A stretch of 42,552 bases of DNA from a virus: positions 1-42,552 of IMG/VR virus record IMGVR_UViG_3300020438_000081. One strand, 5' to 3'. Below are positions 33,394-42,000 of the stretch, one piece after another (positions within the stretch are counted from its first letter, which is position 1; every line of letters starts with the position of its first letter). A model generated the notes under the pieces. It was given only the letters and a program-made list of their open reading frames with translations, was not told where the DNA came from and made no database searches. The position numbers were made by a program, and so were the translations under genes.

Positions 33394-35315
33394 TGGTTGG
33401 ATTGGTTTGGATTGTTAAAGGGAATGTAATATTTCGGGGTTTGGCTTTGATGCTCGAGGTACTGCCAACAGTTCTTGTCGAACCATAGCCGCTTCAAAGG
33501 CTCGTCTCCCGTCTCGCGATTTGCCTGGACGATGAACATAGCATCTTCCGTCGATTCCATTTTTGCCCGGTCCTCGGCCGACAATTTATTAAGTTGCAGA
33601 GCTTCCTCCTTACCCTTGTTCCGATAAACACAAACGACGTTGTGGGCCATGTTGGTCACGTAGACCGACCCGCGGACTTGGTGCTTATTGGGCCAGAATT
33701 TAGTTTCGGGTCTTTTCTGGTCGGGCTTCTTTGAGTGAGCGACCAGGTGAACGTGAACGTCGTAGTTAAGGCTAAAATCACAAAGGGCGTTCATTACCTG
33801 TTTGAGCGTGTTGTCGTCGCCTTCGTCCAGGTTGAGCCGCATCAGCGAGTCGATTACGAAATGGGTAACGCCATATCGCTTGGCCGCGTACTTAAATGCT
33901 TCCAACACGTCGGCCACGTCGGCCGTTCCGACGCGGTCGTAAACCCACATATGGGCACCCACCCAATCCAGAGCCCGATCGAGTTCGGGTTCGTCATCGG
34001 GCTTCATCTTGGCCGAAGCCTGGCGGATTATGTTTTGGAGTATTTTTCGAGGCTTCATTTCCAGGGAGCAAATGCAAGATTTCCTCCCCAATGACGCCAT
34101 ATGCACTAGCATATAATTCAGCAGAATCGTTTTGCCGTGCTTGGAATATCCCGTCCAAACCGTTACCTCACCGCGGCGAAAGCGAAACTCTCCCATCGGC
34201 CAGGGCGGCGGATCGCCCAGGAGCGAACTGTCCTGGTTGAAAAATTCATCCCAAACCTCTTGGCGGTATTCAGCCGCATTCCGCAGGTTTTGGGGCTTGA
34301 AGTCCTTGGCCTCGCCCATAGGGCCCTCAATGAAACTCAAAGCGTCACCGCCTTGTAAGACATATTCATTAGCATCATTGACGCCGCCTTCAGTCCAATC
34401 AATGAGACTACATCGAGCCCGATCCAGGCGGGGCGCTATGCTTTCGGTCGCTTTTCGACCTGGCTCATCCGCGTCCAACGCCAACCAAATTCCCAGAAAT
34501 CTCTCGAGGAATTCCCAATCGTGATCGATCCACTCCGTATTCGGATCGGTGCCGTACTCATTCTCCCACTTGGCCCCAAATGGCACCGAAACGGCGGCAT
34601 GGCCCAGGTCGAACATAGATAAGGCGTCAAGCTCGCCTTCCACAATAAACAACTCGGAAACCTCGGGCCCGACGGCCTGGATTCCGAACAAGCATTTCGG
34701 GGCCCCACCAGGTAAAACAAACATCTTCTTTTTGTCTGGTGATCGAAATTTCACCATCACCAATTCACCGGCGGTATTCCGAAAAGGGAAAGCGGCCAGG
34801 GCCCCGTCCAGGGACTGCCCGACCCCGTAAGCGGCCAGGGCCCCGACCGAAATTTTTCTATCCTCCGTCAACCACTTATGAACCGAACCACCTTCCACCA
34901 GGGGAACGAACAATTTACCGGGATCGGCGGGGGGCGTTTCTTTCCGCGTCTTGGGCCGAGAGATCGGCTTGACCTTTGGTAGATCGGACACGCCGAGCCA
35001 CTTCTTTGCCTCATTCAATGCATCCAGAAAAACCAAACCGCGGACCTTCATCCACAGATCGAGCAAATTGTTTCCACCTTTCTCGCCGCTCGCGAAGTCC
35101 TTCCAGACGCCCGCCTTGTCACCGCGGAGCCCGATCACCAGGGAATTTCCTTTTTCGCCTGAGAGCGATCCGATCTTGTACTGGCCGTTCTTCACTTGGC
35201 CGCCAGGTAACAAATATTCGCATACCTCTTCGGCCCTGTTCTCCAGGGCGGCTTTTACTTCGTGTCCCTCCATATCCTTCACCCAGACAAATTCCGCGCT
35301 AAAGTTTCTTGCCAC
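33390..35315 (-). CDS. Primase-helicase (Toprim plus DnaB-like helicase)
   Basis: This is a 641-residue protein. Residues 40-110 show WKDFASGEKGGNNLLDLWMKVRG, the end of a degenerate zinc-binding primase module. The Toprim fold follows, with Glu226 in FIVEGELDAL and Asp281/Asp283 in WLALDADEPG. After a linker, a RecA-type helicase has Walker A GYSKHGKT (389-396), Walker B THFVIDS (Asp489) and HVHLVAHSKK (521-530). This is the T7 gp4-like arrangement, both unwinding DNA and making or helping primers. Its start overlaps the replisome organizer, placing both in one replication module. No phage DNA polymerase follows, so host polymerase is probably used. Confidence 0.9.
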   Translation of the reverse strand: MARNFSAEFVWVKDMEGHEVKAALENRAEEVCEYLLPGGQVKNGQYKIGSLSGEKGNSLVIGLRGDKAGVWKDFASGEKGGNNLLDLWMKVRGLVFLDALNEAKKWLGVSDLPKVKPISRPKTRKETPPADPGKLFVPLVEGGSVHKWLTEDRKISVGALAAYGVGQSLDGALAAFPFRNTAGELVMVKFRSPDKKKMFVLPGGAPKCLFGIQAVGPEVSELFIVEGELDALSMFDLGHAAVSVPFGAKWENEYGTDPNTEWIDHDWEFLERFLGIWLALDADEPGRKATESIAPRLDRARCSLIDWTEGGVNDANEYVLQGGDALSFIEGPMGEAKDFKPQNLRNAAEYRQEVWDEFFNQDSSLLGDPPPWPMGEFRFRRGEVTVWTGYSKHGKTILLNYMLVHMASLGRKSCICSLEMKPRKILQNIIRQASAKMKPDDEPELDRALDWVGAHMWVYDRVGTADVADVLEAFKYAAKRYGVTHFVIDSLMRLNLDEGDDNTLKQVMNALCDFSLNYDVHVHLVAHSKKPDQKRPETKFWPNKHQVRGSVYVTNMAHNVVCVYRNKGKEEALQLNKLSAEDRAKMESTEDAMFIVQANRETGDEPLKRLWFDKNCWQYLEHQSQTPKYYIPFNNPNQSNQ

Positions 35316-35977
35316 AAGTCATCCGCACTTTCCGCGGCCGAGGGTTCTTCCTTCGGCTCAAAGACCGTCATCCAACGCATCTCGGTCGCCACTCGAAGCA
35401 ACTCGGCGGCACGGGCGGCCGGGTCTTTCATTTTCGAGGAAAGCTTGTGCAGCTTTCTAAGGACGCCCAGAGCGGCCGTCTCGGTCCCAAACTTCCTTCT
35501 GGTCTCGAGACCTTGGCGGTGAGTCACAAATTCCGACCAAGCCTTTCCTACGGCGGTGGTCTCGTATTCGGGGTGCTCCTGGCAAAAGGTGACCAGGACG
35601 CCCAGGAAAAACTTATGGGTCAAGCGGGGGGGCGTTTCTTTTTCCGCTTTTGGATTCCCGACATCTTTGTCAGAAATTTTCCCTGGTTTAAGGGTAGGGT
35701 TCTTTGATAATGAATTAGTATTATTATTATTCTTATTCTTTCCCGAAGGGGAAGACGCGCGCCTACGTGAGGGAATCGGGGCTTTTTGGCACCCATTTGG
35801 CGCCCGTTTGGCACCCAGTTGGCGCCCGTTTGGCACCCAGTTGGCACCCAGTTGGCGAGCGTGTTCTTGGTTTATTAGCCAGATTACCGTGTCGGTTTGA
35901 CTGTCCGACCGGAATGATTGAATCTCTTGAAGACGATCTGACACGCCATTTGGTAGCCGGACACTCAAGCGGGGCAT
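35279..35977 (-). CDS. Replisome organizer / initiator carrying the probable origin
   Basis: This is a 232-residue protein. An RHH-like N-terminus (LSVRLPNGVSDRLQEIQSF) is followed by a repeat-coded linker QLGANWVPNGRQLGAKRAPNG, a low-complexity Ser/Lys/Asn stretch (about 75-105) and a helical domain (115-210) with AWSEFVTHRQGLETRRKFGTE and ELLRVATEMRWMTVFEP. The W-x2-F-V-x2-R and A-x2-MRW-x-x-x-F-x-P patterns are like the C-terminal part of phage O/DnaD-type helicase-loading proteins. The 11-bp tandem repeats encoding the linker and the adjacent A/T-rich DNA suggest an internal origin, as in lambda O. It should recruit the primase-helicase encoded next. Confidence 0.65.
   Translation of the reverse strand: MPRLSVRLPNGVSDRLQEIQSFRSDSQTDTVIWLINQEHARQLGANWVPNGRQLGAKRAPNGCQKAPIPSRRRASSPSGKNKNNNNTNSLSKNPTLKPGKISDKDVGNPKAEKETPPRLTHKFFLGVLVTFCQEHPEYETTAVGKAWSEFVTHRQGLETRRKFGTETAALGVLRKLHKLSSKMKDPAARAAELLRVATEMRWMTVFEPKEEPSAAESADDLWQETLARNLSG
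35703..35862. other. Probable replication origin: 11-bp iterons with A/T-rich unwinding region
   Basis: Seven 11-bp units run without gaps from 35786 to 35862: six follow TTGGCRCCCRK closely and the last is degenerate. About 45 bases away, at 35703-35743, lies a very A/T-rich tract with repeated ATT (GATAATGAATTAGTATTATT and onward). Iterons plus an A/T-rich region inside the initiator gene is the lambda ori layout. The 11-bp period is about one helical turn, so a bound initiator would line up on one face. Confidence 0.6.
35786..35862. repeat. Seven tandem 11-bp repeats (iterons)
   Basis: Units in order: TTGGCACCCAT, TTGGCGCCCGT, TTGGCACCCAG, TTGGCGCCCGT, TTGGCACCCAG, TTGGCACCCAG and TTGGCGAGCGT. 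Because 11 is not a multiple of three, three units encode one 11-residue protein repeat on the minus strand (QLGANWVPNGR-like). Confidence 0.9.
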
Positions 35978-36192
35978 GACGTCGATCGGTTGACCAGGAA
36001 TTGATTTACGACCTCAAGCGGAATGCGTAAAGATCGCGAATCGTCGGTAAGGTAAACGACAGGGTAAATGCCTTCTCGGCCCCGCGTCTTCTGGCCCTGT
36101 TGACGAAGGCGGCGAAGTGTTTGGTCGGAGCACGATAGCATATCGCAGACGGCGGCGGCCGTGAGGAGGCGGGGGGGCTTTTTTTTACTCAT
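35965..36192 (-). CDS. Excisionase/MerR-type HTH protein
   Basis: This is a 75-residue protein. LTAAAVCDMLSCSDQTLRRLRQQGQKTRGREGIYPVVYL is a winged HTH of the excisionase/MerR kind, and the end (RIPLEVVNQFLVNR) is the usual closing helix. It overlaps the organizer start by 13 bases. It may be the recombination directionality factor for the integrase, or an early regulator. Being in the early operon rather than beside int fits a factor made only during lytic growth. Confidence 0.65.
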   Translation of the reverse strand: MSKKKPPRLLTAAAVCDMLSCSDQTLRRLRQQGQKTRGREGIYPVVYLTDDSRSLRIPLEVVNQFLVNRSTSCPA

Positions 36193-36731
36193 TTAGAATC
36201 TTCCTCGGTAGCGGGGATGTGGACCATCCAGGAGCCATAAGCGTTGCCCTGGTTGGCGTTTGACGGGTACTTCCATACCCTTGATAAAGTTTTTGGTATC
36301 GCGGACTCTCACGGTCTCGAGGCCACTCTCATGGGGGCCTTCCTGGCGGCGGCAACCGAGCAAGGTAGGGTTGGTCCAGAATCGTTCGACAACGAGCGTT
36401 TCCCGCTCTTCCTGGGGAGCCTTCACCTGGTCAAGCTCGAGCTTGGCCGTAAGCTTATCCTGGCCCGCTTTCGTAAAGGTGCACGTAACGCCATCCATAA
36501 CCCAATCGGGGCCCTCTTCCAGGAACTTTGATCGAAGGGCTTTTAGGCGGCTTCTAGGTATGCCACTCGAGTCGCTGAACTCTTCCTCGGTCAACCCCTT
36601 TGTAATAATTTTTCCGCGGCCGGATATATCGGGGTGGGATGGAGGCTCGGGGTAGGGTGATCCCCCCCCCCCCCCCCCGCCTCTGGATCGGCGGTGGTGG
36701 CCTGGCCCTTTTGTTGTGGTTTTCGACTCAT
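36193..36731 (-). CDS. DNA-binding HTH protein, frame broken at a 17-G tract
   Basis: ATG 36731, with AAGGA ten bases upstream, opens a frame that enters a run of 17 G (minus strand, 36678-36662). As written, this frame meets a TGA soon after. With 18 (or 15) G it would join, without stops, the frame that runs from just after the tract to the stop at 36193, giving a 179-residue protein with a poly-Gly/Pro linker. The intact downstream part (from TTG 36594, 133 residues) starts LTEEEFSDSSGIPRSRLKALRSKFLEEG, an HTH-like unit. Either an assembly or sequencing miscount, or a real phase-variable or slippage-dependent gene, would explain it. Downstream is the excisionase-like gene with no gap. Confidence 0.65.
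36662..36678. repeat. 17-base homopolymer C (G on the coding strand)
   Basis: This is an uninterrupted run of 17 C on the plus strand, inside the N-terminal part of the broken HTH gene. It is by far the longest homopolymer in the window. Runs of this length change length readily in replication and are also hard to sequence. Confidence 0.95.
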
Positions 36732-36755
36732 TTTGGGTACATCCTTGGGTACAAT
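36731..36755. repeat. Third, degenerate pair of GGGTACA units
   Basis: Two GGGTACA units lie 12 bp apart in TTTTGGGTACATCCTTGGGT and the next few bases. The sequence resembles the 26-bp repeats at 23976 and 24265. Here it covers the ribosome-binding region and start of the broken HTH gene, about 12.4 kb from the other copies. Confidence 0.65.
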
Positions 36756-36812
36756 TGCGGGGTGGTCCTAGTGTTCATGCGGGGAGCGGGGCTTAGACTA
36801 AATGATTCGCAG

Positions 36813-37424
36813 TCAAGCGGGACCATCGGCCGCGAACTTAATGCCGCCTTGATCGTCCAAATCTCGAGGCTTTGGAACGGCCTCGAGGGCCACTTTCAAG
36901 CCCTTTTGTTTTTCTGTTTCGCCAGGCTTTCCGGTTGAAATCGAGGCGTCGGGTAAACTATCTAGATAGGCATTGAAATCGGCGTTGCTCGGCTCCACCT
37001 TTGAGTGAGCCACTCGGCTTGTCGCTCCACCTGCCAGAAGCTCGCTCTTCTCTGTTAGAATACCAACGATCACGGCTTTCTGGTTCGCGGGAATCTTCGC
37101 CGCCTTTTCATCATCGACCAGGTCTTCGACTATCCGCTCGCCGGCAAGTTGAGCACCCTTTCGATACAGGTTCGACAACCTCTTCTTTTCTATATCTACG
37201 GCCTCACCTTCTCGATCTCGAACGGCCATCACCGTGTTAGGCGAAACCTTGAGCAGTCTCCCGATCCGAATCATGCCCAAGCCCTCGGCCAGGCAATGAA
37301 CTATGTTATGGTATTTCTCTGGATTTTGCGTCAAAAGTCGCTCCCCCGTAAACTCGCCCTTTCGCTCGGCCGAAGCGAAGAATTCGGTCGATATTGGTAG
37401 GTCTAACTGAGCGTTATCGCTCAT
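36813..37424 (-). CDS. HTH DNA-binding protein (early regulator or small-terminase-like)
   Basis: This is a 203-residue protein from ATG 37424, with GAGGAAG three bases upstream; a GTG at 37442 is less well placed. Residues about 35-75 form a helix-turn-helix (VHCLAEGLGMIRIGRLLKVSPNTVMAVRDREG). A helical domain follows with IPANQKAVIVGILTEKSELLAGG near 112-134, a pattern I recall from phage regulators. The C-terminal 60 residues are Pro/Lys/Asp-rich and probably disordered. The start lies inside the upstream gene. It may recognise packaging or operator DNA. Confidence 0.65.
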   Translation of the reverse strand: MSDNAQLDLPISTEFFASAERKGEFTGERLLTQNPEKYHNIVHCLAEGLGMIRIGRLLKVSPNTVMAVRDREGEAVDIEKKRLSNLYRKGAQLAGERIVEDLVDDEKAAKIPANQKAVIVGILTEKSELLAGGATSRVAHSKVEPSNADFNAYLDSLPDASISTGKPGETEKQKGLKVALEAVPKPRDLDDQGGIKFAADGPA

Positions 37425-37644
37425 CCGCTTCCTCGAACTCACCCTTCGCCAAACCGCTCCGAACGCGGCTTGCCAAAATACCTAGTTGCTTGCCTGGCAT
37501 AGTCCATAAAGGGCTTCCGTTAATTCTCGAAAAAACAGCACCCTTCCTGGCGTCGAGCTCTGGGAAATCGGTCTTCAAAACAATCGCCCGCGGCAGTCCT
37601 CTCGGCAAGATCAAGCCATCCACTATTTGGCCCAGGCGATTCAT
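37414..37644 (-). CDS. Hypothetical early protein
   Basis: This is a 76-residue protein, MNRLGQIVDGLILPRGLPRAI onward, with PELDARKGAVFSRINGSPLW in the middle and a charged end. ATG 37644 overlaps the RHH repressor stop (ATGA), so both are made from one message. It is a small globular protein with a beta-like N-terminal half. The function is not known. An anti-repressor or host-takeover role is only a guess from its place as second early gene. Confidence 0.6.
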   Translation of the reverse strand: MNRLGQIVDGLILPRGLPRAIVLKTDFPELDARKGAVFSRINGSPLWTMPGKQLGILASRVRSGLAKGEFEEADER

Positions 37645-37835
37645 GTTCGCGGCTTTGGTAGAATTTTAGCTTCTTGAAGAGCCCGCAAAACAAAAGCCGA
37701 CTTGCTTCTTTGCTCGCCAAAAGCCAAGCGGCCAATGATCTCAAACTCTTCTGTGGTAAGACGCAATGCCACCATATTTATTCTTTTGGTGATAGGTGCC
37801 TTTTTTGACTTCGGGGATAGTTGGGAGTTGCTCAT
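37641..37835 (-). CDS. Ribbon-helix-helix repressor (Arc/CopG-like)
   Basis: This is a 64-residue protein. After a basic Ser/Lys-rich arm, NMVALRLTTEEFEIIGRLAFGEQRSKSAFVLRALQEA gives the short beta strand (VALRLT) and two helices of an RHH fold. Proteins of this kind bind DNA as dimers through the strand pair. It is the first gene of the early operon and faces, across 150 bp with repeated GTTAC/GTAAC sites, a plus-strand gene that also looks RHH-like. Met21 (37775) is an alternative start. It may repress its own operon and the integrase. Confidence 0.75.
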   Translation of the reverse strand: MSNSQLSPKSKKAPITKRINMVALRLTTEEFEIIGRLAFGEQRSKSAFVLRALQEAKILPKPRT

Positions 37836-37837
37836 AG

Positions 37838-37913
37838 GTTACGAGATGAATCAGTTTGTAACAATTCGTCAAATAAAAGTTAATAACGTTACGAAGTAGT
37901 AACAGTCTGTTAC
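37838..37913. promoter_or_regulatory. Operator cluster in the divergent control region
   Basis: Half sites: GTTAC at 37838-37842, GTAAC at 37858-37862, GTTAC at 37888-37892, GTAAC at 37899-37903 and GTTAC at 37909-37913. The last three make two overlapping palindromes, GTTACGAAGTAGTAAC (37888-37903) and GTAACAGTCTGTTAC (37899-37913). TTGACT at 37916-37921, next to the cluster, is -35-like for the plus-strand gene. The layout is that of a bidirectional switch. The binding protein is most simply one of the two flanking RHH proteins. Confidence 0.65.
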
Positions 37914-37985
37914 GCTTGACTTCCATTCCGATTACAAAAACACTTAGAACTTGTAATAGCCATCGACAGAAAACTTCCGTACAAT

Positions 37986-38228
37986 ATGACAACTAAACCC
38001 GATAATACGGCATCTAGCCCAGTCCGTATCCAAAAAAGCTTAATGGAAAAACTACGCAAAACCCTTGAACCTCTTGGTGCTGACTCTGACGCTCAAGCAG
38101 TAAGGTGGGCTTGCGAAAGTTTCCTTATTTTAATCGAAGACGAATCAAACCCACCATCCATTCCACCAGTAGCGGCCATTGCGCGAGGATATCATAGGAA
38201 TGGATTACCTAAAGCGAAAGAAGGCTAA
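37986..38228 (+). CDS. Small RHH-like regulator (putative), divergent from the repressor
   Basis: This is an 80-residue protein. SSPVRIQKSLMEKLRKTLEPLGADSDAQAVRWACESFLILIEDE has a short beta-like strand (VRIQ) followed by two helices, as in ribbon-helix-helix proteins, though the loop is longer than usual. A Pro-rich tail follows. There is no Shine-Dalgarno before ATG 37986. It shares the operator region with the RHH repressor and leads a two-gene operon. It could be the lysogeny-side regulator. Composition is AT-richer than that of the early genes. Confidence 0.6.
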   Translation: MTTKPDNTASSPVRIQKSLMEKLRKTLEPLGADSDAQAVRWACESFLILIEDESNPPSIPPVAAIARGYHRNGLPKAKEG

Positions 38229-38233
38229 AACGA

Positions 38234-38692
38234 ATGAAAGAAAAATTAGAATCAGATGTCCTGGAGACAGTTGGCGAAAGATTGGCAGTATTAGAGCGGG
38301 AAGCCGCCAGGCTACGACGAGGACCGATTTGCGACGCCCTTGAATTCGCTTTTTTCCTAATAGAAATACTTCCGGACGAGTCTTTGGTTGCTAAATATAG
38401 GTGCCCGAAGTGCCATGAGTGGCTAGGAGATATTCCTAAGACCATGGCCGACGCGGTCGGATATTGCCATCCAGAAGACGCTTGGATGCTTAACGAATGC
38501 GGGTCCGAATCTTTAATGCGTATACGTTTAAGAACCAGGGAAAAAAAGTTTGAATGGTTTATAACAAAGCAAATATTTACGCCGACACAATGGACCGGCA
38601 TGATGTTCAAACCCCCGGCAAACGTCTTGGGCTTTTCATTTACGGAAGACCCGAATGATCCGAAAGTGAATTCGGGCCCTTTCGCTAGTTAA
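38234..38692 (+). CDS. Hypothetical protein with Cys/His cluster
   Basis: This is a 152-residue protein. An N-terminal helix (about 1-45) precedes YRCPKCHEW (C-x2-C) near 55-63 and GYCHPEDAWMLNEC near 76-89, which together could bind zinc. The C-terminal part is beta-like with WFITKQIFTPTQWTG. AAGAAGG lies nine bases before ATG 38234. It follows the RHH-like gene by five bases and converges with the minus-strand zinc-binding gene, their ends overlapping by eight bases. It may be lysogenic conversion or immunity cargo, which is inference from place only. Confidence 0.65.
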   Translation: MKEKLESDVLETVGERLAVLEREAARLRRGPICDALEFAFFLIEILPDESLVAKYRCPKCHEWLGDIPKTMADAVGYCHPEDAWMLNECGSESLMRIRLRTREKKFEWFITKQIFTPTQWTGMMFKPPANVLGFSFTEDPNDPKVNSGPFAS

Positions 38693-39011
38693 GTTTTCTG
38701 GCAAATAAGTGATACTCCATGCCGTCTTGGGTTGGACCTGGGCACGGGCATTCAGAGTAATCCTCTTTGCACCGCGGGCAATCCCCGTCCTCATCGCAAT
38801 CGGCGGAATGCACCACGGGCATCCATCCGTAAGTTGCGGGCTCTTCTAGCGTCAGAATCGCAAAATGCCTCACCCCATCCAAACAGGTGGAGCAAAAGGA
38901 AATTGGCAACATCCCGATCTCGGCCACGGCGTTGGGCCCATCGGATTCCTTGAATTCACTTTCGCAGATCGTGCAAATCATTTTAACAGGAAATAGGAAC
39001 TGGCAGAGCAC
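38685..39011 (-). CDS. Small zinc-binding protein, last gene of the late operon
   Basis: This is 108 residues from GTG 39011 (GAAAGG nine bases upstream) or 98 from ATG 38981. It contains ICTICESEF, FCSTCLDG, CDEDGDCPRCKEDYSECPCPGP and ends PTQDGMEYHLFARKLN. Multiple C-x2-C pairs suggest two zinc sites. The CPCPGPTQDG stretch is one I remember from small conserved phage proteins. It lies 52 bases after the giant gene's stop. Its function is not known. It might aid assembly or a host interaction. Confidence 0.65.
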   Translation of the reverse strand: MLCQFLFPVKMICTICESEFKESDGPNAVAEIGMLPISFCSTCLDGVRHFAILTLEEPATYGWMPVVHSADCDEDGDCPRCKEDYSECPCPGPTQDGMEYHLFARKLN

Positions 39012-39063
39012 GGCTTCACGCCTTTCGGTTTAAGATTTCTCGTGATACCAGTTCCAAAGTTCA

Positions 39064-42000
39064 TTACCGGCTCAACATCTCCTGGCGAAACGCTTCGCCA
39101 CCCTGGGTTCTTGATTGGGCCCGCAATCCCTTAGTCTTATGGTGCGCCGCTCGGATAGCATCCACTTCGCGGCGAATCGCGCCGGGTTGCTTCTCCAACC
39201 TCCGAACCCGTTTCTTGGCCGCGTCTCGAGCTCGGCCGAGTTGCTTATCCACCTTATCTTTAAACCCGTCTATAGCGGCCACCTCGGCCACCTCCAGGTC
39301 TTTTCCGATTAACTTGCGGTCGATGCCGTCCATGCCCGCGTCAAAAAGCTTGCCGTCGGCCGAATAGTTCTCAAGGCGGCGGCGGAATTCACGGCCCACG
39401 TAATAGGAAAAGAGATAATGAGCTTCCTCGAGCTCCAAAGTGGATTTACCCTCTTCCTTATTCAATACCCTAGTCTGCTTGCTCGGAGACCGCGGAATGT
39501 AATGGTTTTTTACCAGTTGGTCCATAATTGGATCGGCTTCACCCGTCGCTTTCTCCAGGCGATCCAGGAAGCGTTCCCCAAGAGTGCCCTCGAACCTAGT
39601 CGAAGGTTGGCCCCATATGTTGAGATCGGGATAACCCTTGCGCCTGGCAAACCATACGGAGCGAGCCCAGGCGCCGTTTAATTCGTTCTCCGAATACTTC
39701 GTAGGATCGAAGAGCTTGTCCACCTGGTTGATCATATTTGGAATTACGAACGACGCCGAAGTATCTTTCGCCATGCGAAAAAGTTTGTCGCCCGCTCGAG
39801 CGTCGCCGCGGAGAATGTCGAACATATCCTGGCCGCCGCGAAGGAAGGTTTGATCAAATAGAGATTGGCCGGCAACCAGGGCGGCGGCGCCAAGCCGCGA
39901 ACCTAGATCGCGTTGCGTAAAGTCACCAAACTTTCTAGCGTCGTGATACCCACCGAGAAACGCCAATGGAATCGCCAAAGGTGATTCACCATAATTGAAT
40001 TGTCGGCCGAATAGCGTAACGGTCCATGGACGCCAGGCCGTCGTATCCATCAAAATCTTTCGGTCTTGGTAATCCTTGGGCCCGCTTCCCGTAATGGCGA
40101 ACTCGGGATCATCGTCGTCCTCATATTCCAAGAACAGGGCCTCGAGGGCCGCCATTAGAATCGTTCCCTGGAGATTCCGCATCATCATGTTGTTGAGTTG
40201 CTCCCTTGTCTTGGAATTCTTATAAGCGCTCAACGCAATCCGCGTGGTCCCAATGCCAGGAGTGTATTCAATTGCGGTGTTCGCCACGTTCGCAATCGTG
40301 TTCACGAACGGCACGAAAACCTGGCCAATCTTTTGAGCAATCCACCGTTCCGGCCCTATACTTTCGCCAGGCGTCAATCTCGGATGAATGACCCAGTTCA
40401 ACATACCGGCCACCACCCCGATCACGCCGTCGGGCTCCTGTTGGAAAACCGACTCCAAAGCAAACTGCTGAGTTTCCGCCTGTAAATCGGCGTCTCGCTT
40501 CTGAAGCATGATCTCATCTTGCCGCCGCTTCACGTCGCGGCCTTCGAGACCTTCCGTTTCGGCCTGGGTTGCCGCTTCGGCTCGATCCGACTCGCTGATC
40601 TTCAAAATCTCTTCCACCTTCGTGGTAAGCTCTTCACCCGAAAGGCCCTGCTTCTTCGCTAATTGCCACGCGAGGAATTCGGAATACATCTCCAAATTTG
40701 CGAATCGGAAAAAAGCATCCATGGAAGCCAGGGCCCGCGTTACCCCTTTCATCCAGTTCATAGGATTCACCTTGCCGCCCGTGAACCGAACCCGCTCCAA
40801 AACGGGATCGACCTGGAACTTGCTTGCCTCGATTCCTTTTCGGCCTCGGCCCGTGGCCAGAACGTTGACCCCTTCCCGAAAGCCCGTTGCCAAACCTCGA
40901 GACATTCCCGCGAAAATTCTGAACAGGGCCGCGGGCCGCAACCCGGATCGCAAGGCCAGAGTGGAACCCGATAACGCCAGTTGAACGAAATTCGATGCTA
41001 TGTTGATTTCCTGGGTAGAGAAGCCCGACAACATATTCGCATAGCGAAAGGCGAACATTATATCCACTACGTTGTCGCCCACCTTGTTCGCCACCATGTT
41101 CAGTAGCTTTATGTTTAGGTCTTCCCGCTGAAACCCTTCCGGGGCCCGTTGTATTTGGTCCGCTAAATCTCCCAGGCGTTTCAACCAATTCGGATCATAT
41201 GCCTCGGGAAGTCCAAGACCTTGAGCCACCGCGTTGTAGACGTCTTCCCTGGAGAAGGCACCGAGGTTGGCCAAGGCTATTATCTTTTGTTCCTGGGTCT
41301 TGAGGGCCCGTCGAACCTTCGGGCTCGATGCCTTCAGCACCATGGCGTCCAGTTGCCGCTTCGCTTCCTTCTTTAATAATGCCTTATAGCTTTGACTGAA
41401 AGTCCTGGCGAGCTCGGCCGCGCCGCTATCGGTTAATCCGAGCTCGGCCATGATCCTGGCCTTGAGTTTGGCCTCGGTGGCGTCCTGTTTGGTAAAGTGA
41501 CTCCTGGCAAGTTCATCGAGGCGAAGCTGCATTTCCGCCAGTTCTTCCTTCACTATGCCCACCATCACCTTGTCGGACGCCTTATCAAAAGTTATCTTGC
41601 CCAGGACGGCGGTCACCGCGGCCAAGGTTTCGGGATCGCCTTCGTAGGTCTTGATCAATTCACGGCCGACCACTTCCCAGGTCTCGTCATACTTTTCGGG
41701 GTTCTCGAGCAGGTCCTTGAGCATGGCCTTGTTGTTTTCCTTGGTCGCTCCCGTCCGCTCGTCCGATACGCCTTCTTGCCGTAGCTTCTCGCGAGCGTGT
41801 CGCATCAAACGGAAAGTGAATTCAGCCAGGGCCGGCTTTCCCTTGCCATGCGGATTTTGCACTCCTGCGAAACTTCTATTGAATATGGAAAGAATCTTGG
41901 ACTTGGTCTCGTCCCGGTAGCGGCCCCAAACGGATTTGTCCGAACGCTTGTCGCGACGAACCACCGACGCGATCCGCTTGCGGGACGCCGTGGTGTTCGT

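Noticed and set aside
35786-35862. CRISPR-like array
   Set aside because: The 11-bp units follow each other directly without spacers and no cas genes are present. Iterons explain them.
36639-36938. A plus-strand frame through the C-run
   Set aside because: The Pro-rich part comes only from the homopolymer, and the rest is antisense to the HTH gene. No start context.
38209-38610. A 133-residue minus-strand frame
   Set aside because: It is opposite the better supported plus-strand gene at 38234-38692, which has a ribosome site and a Cys/His cluster.
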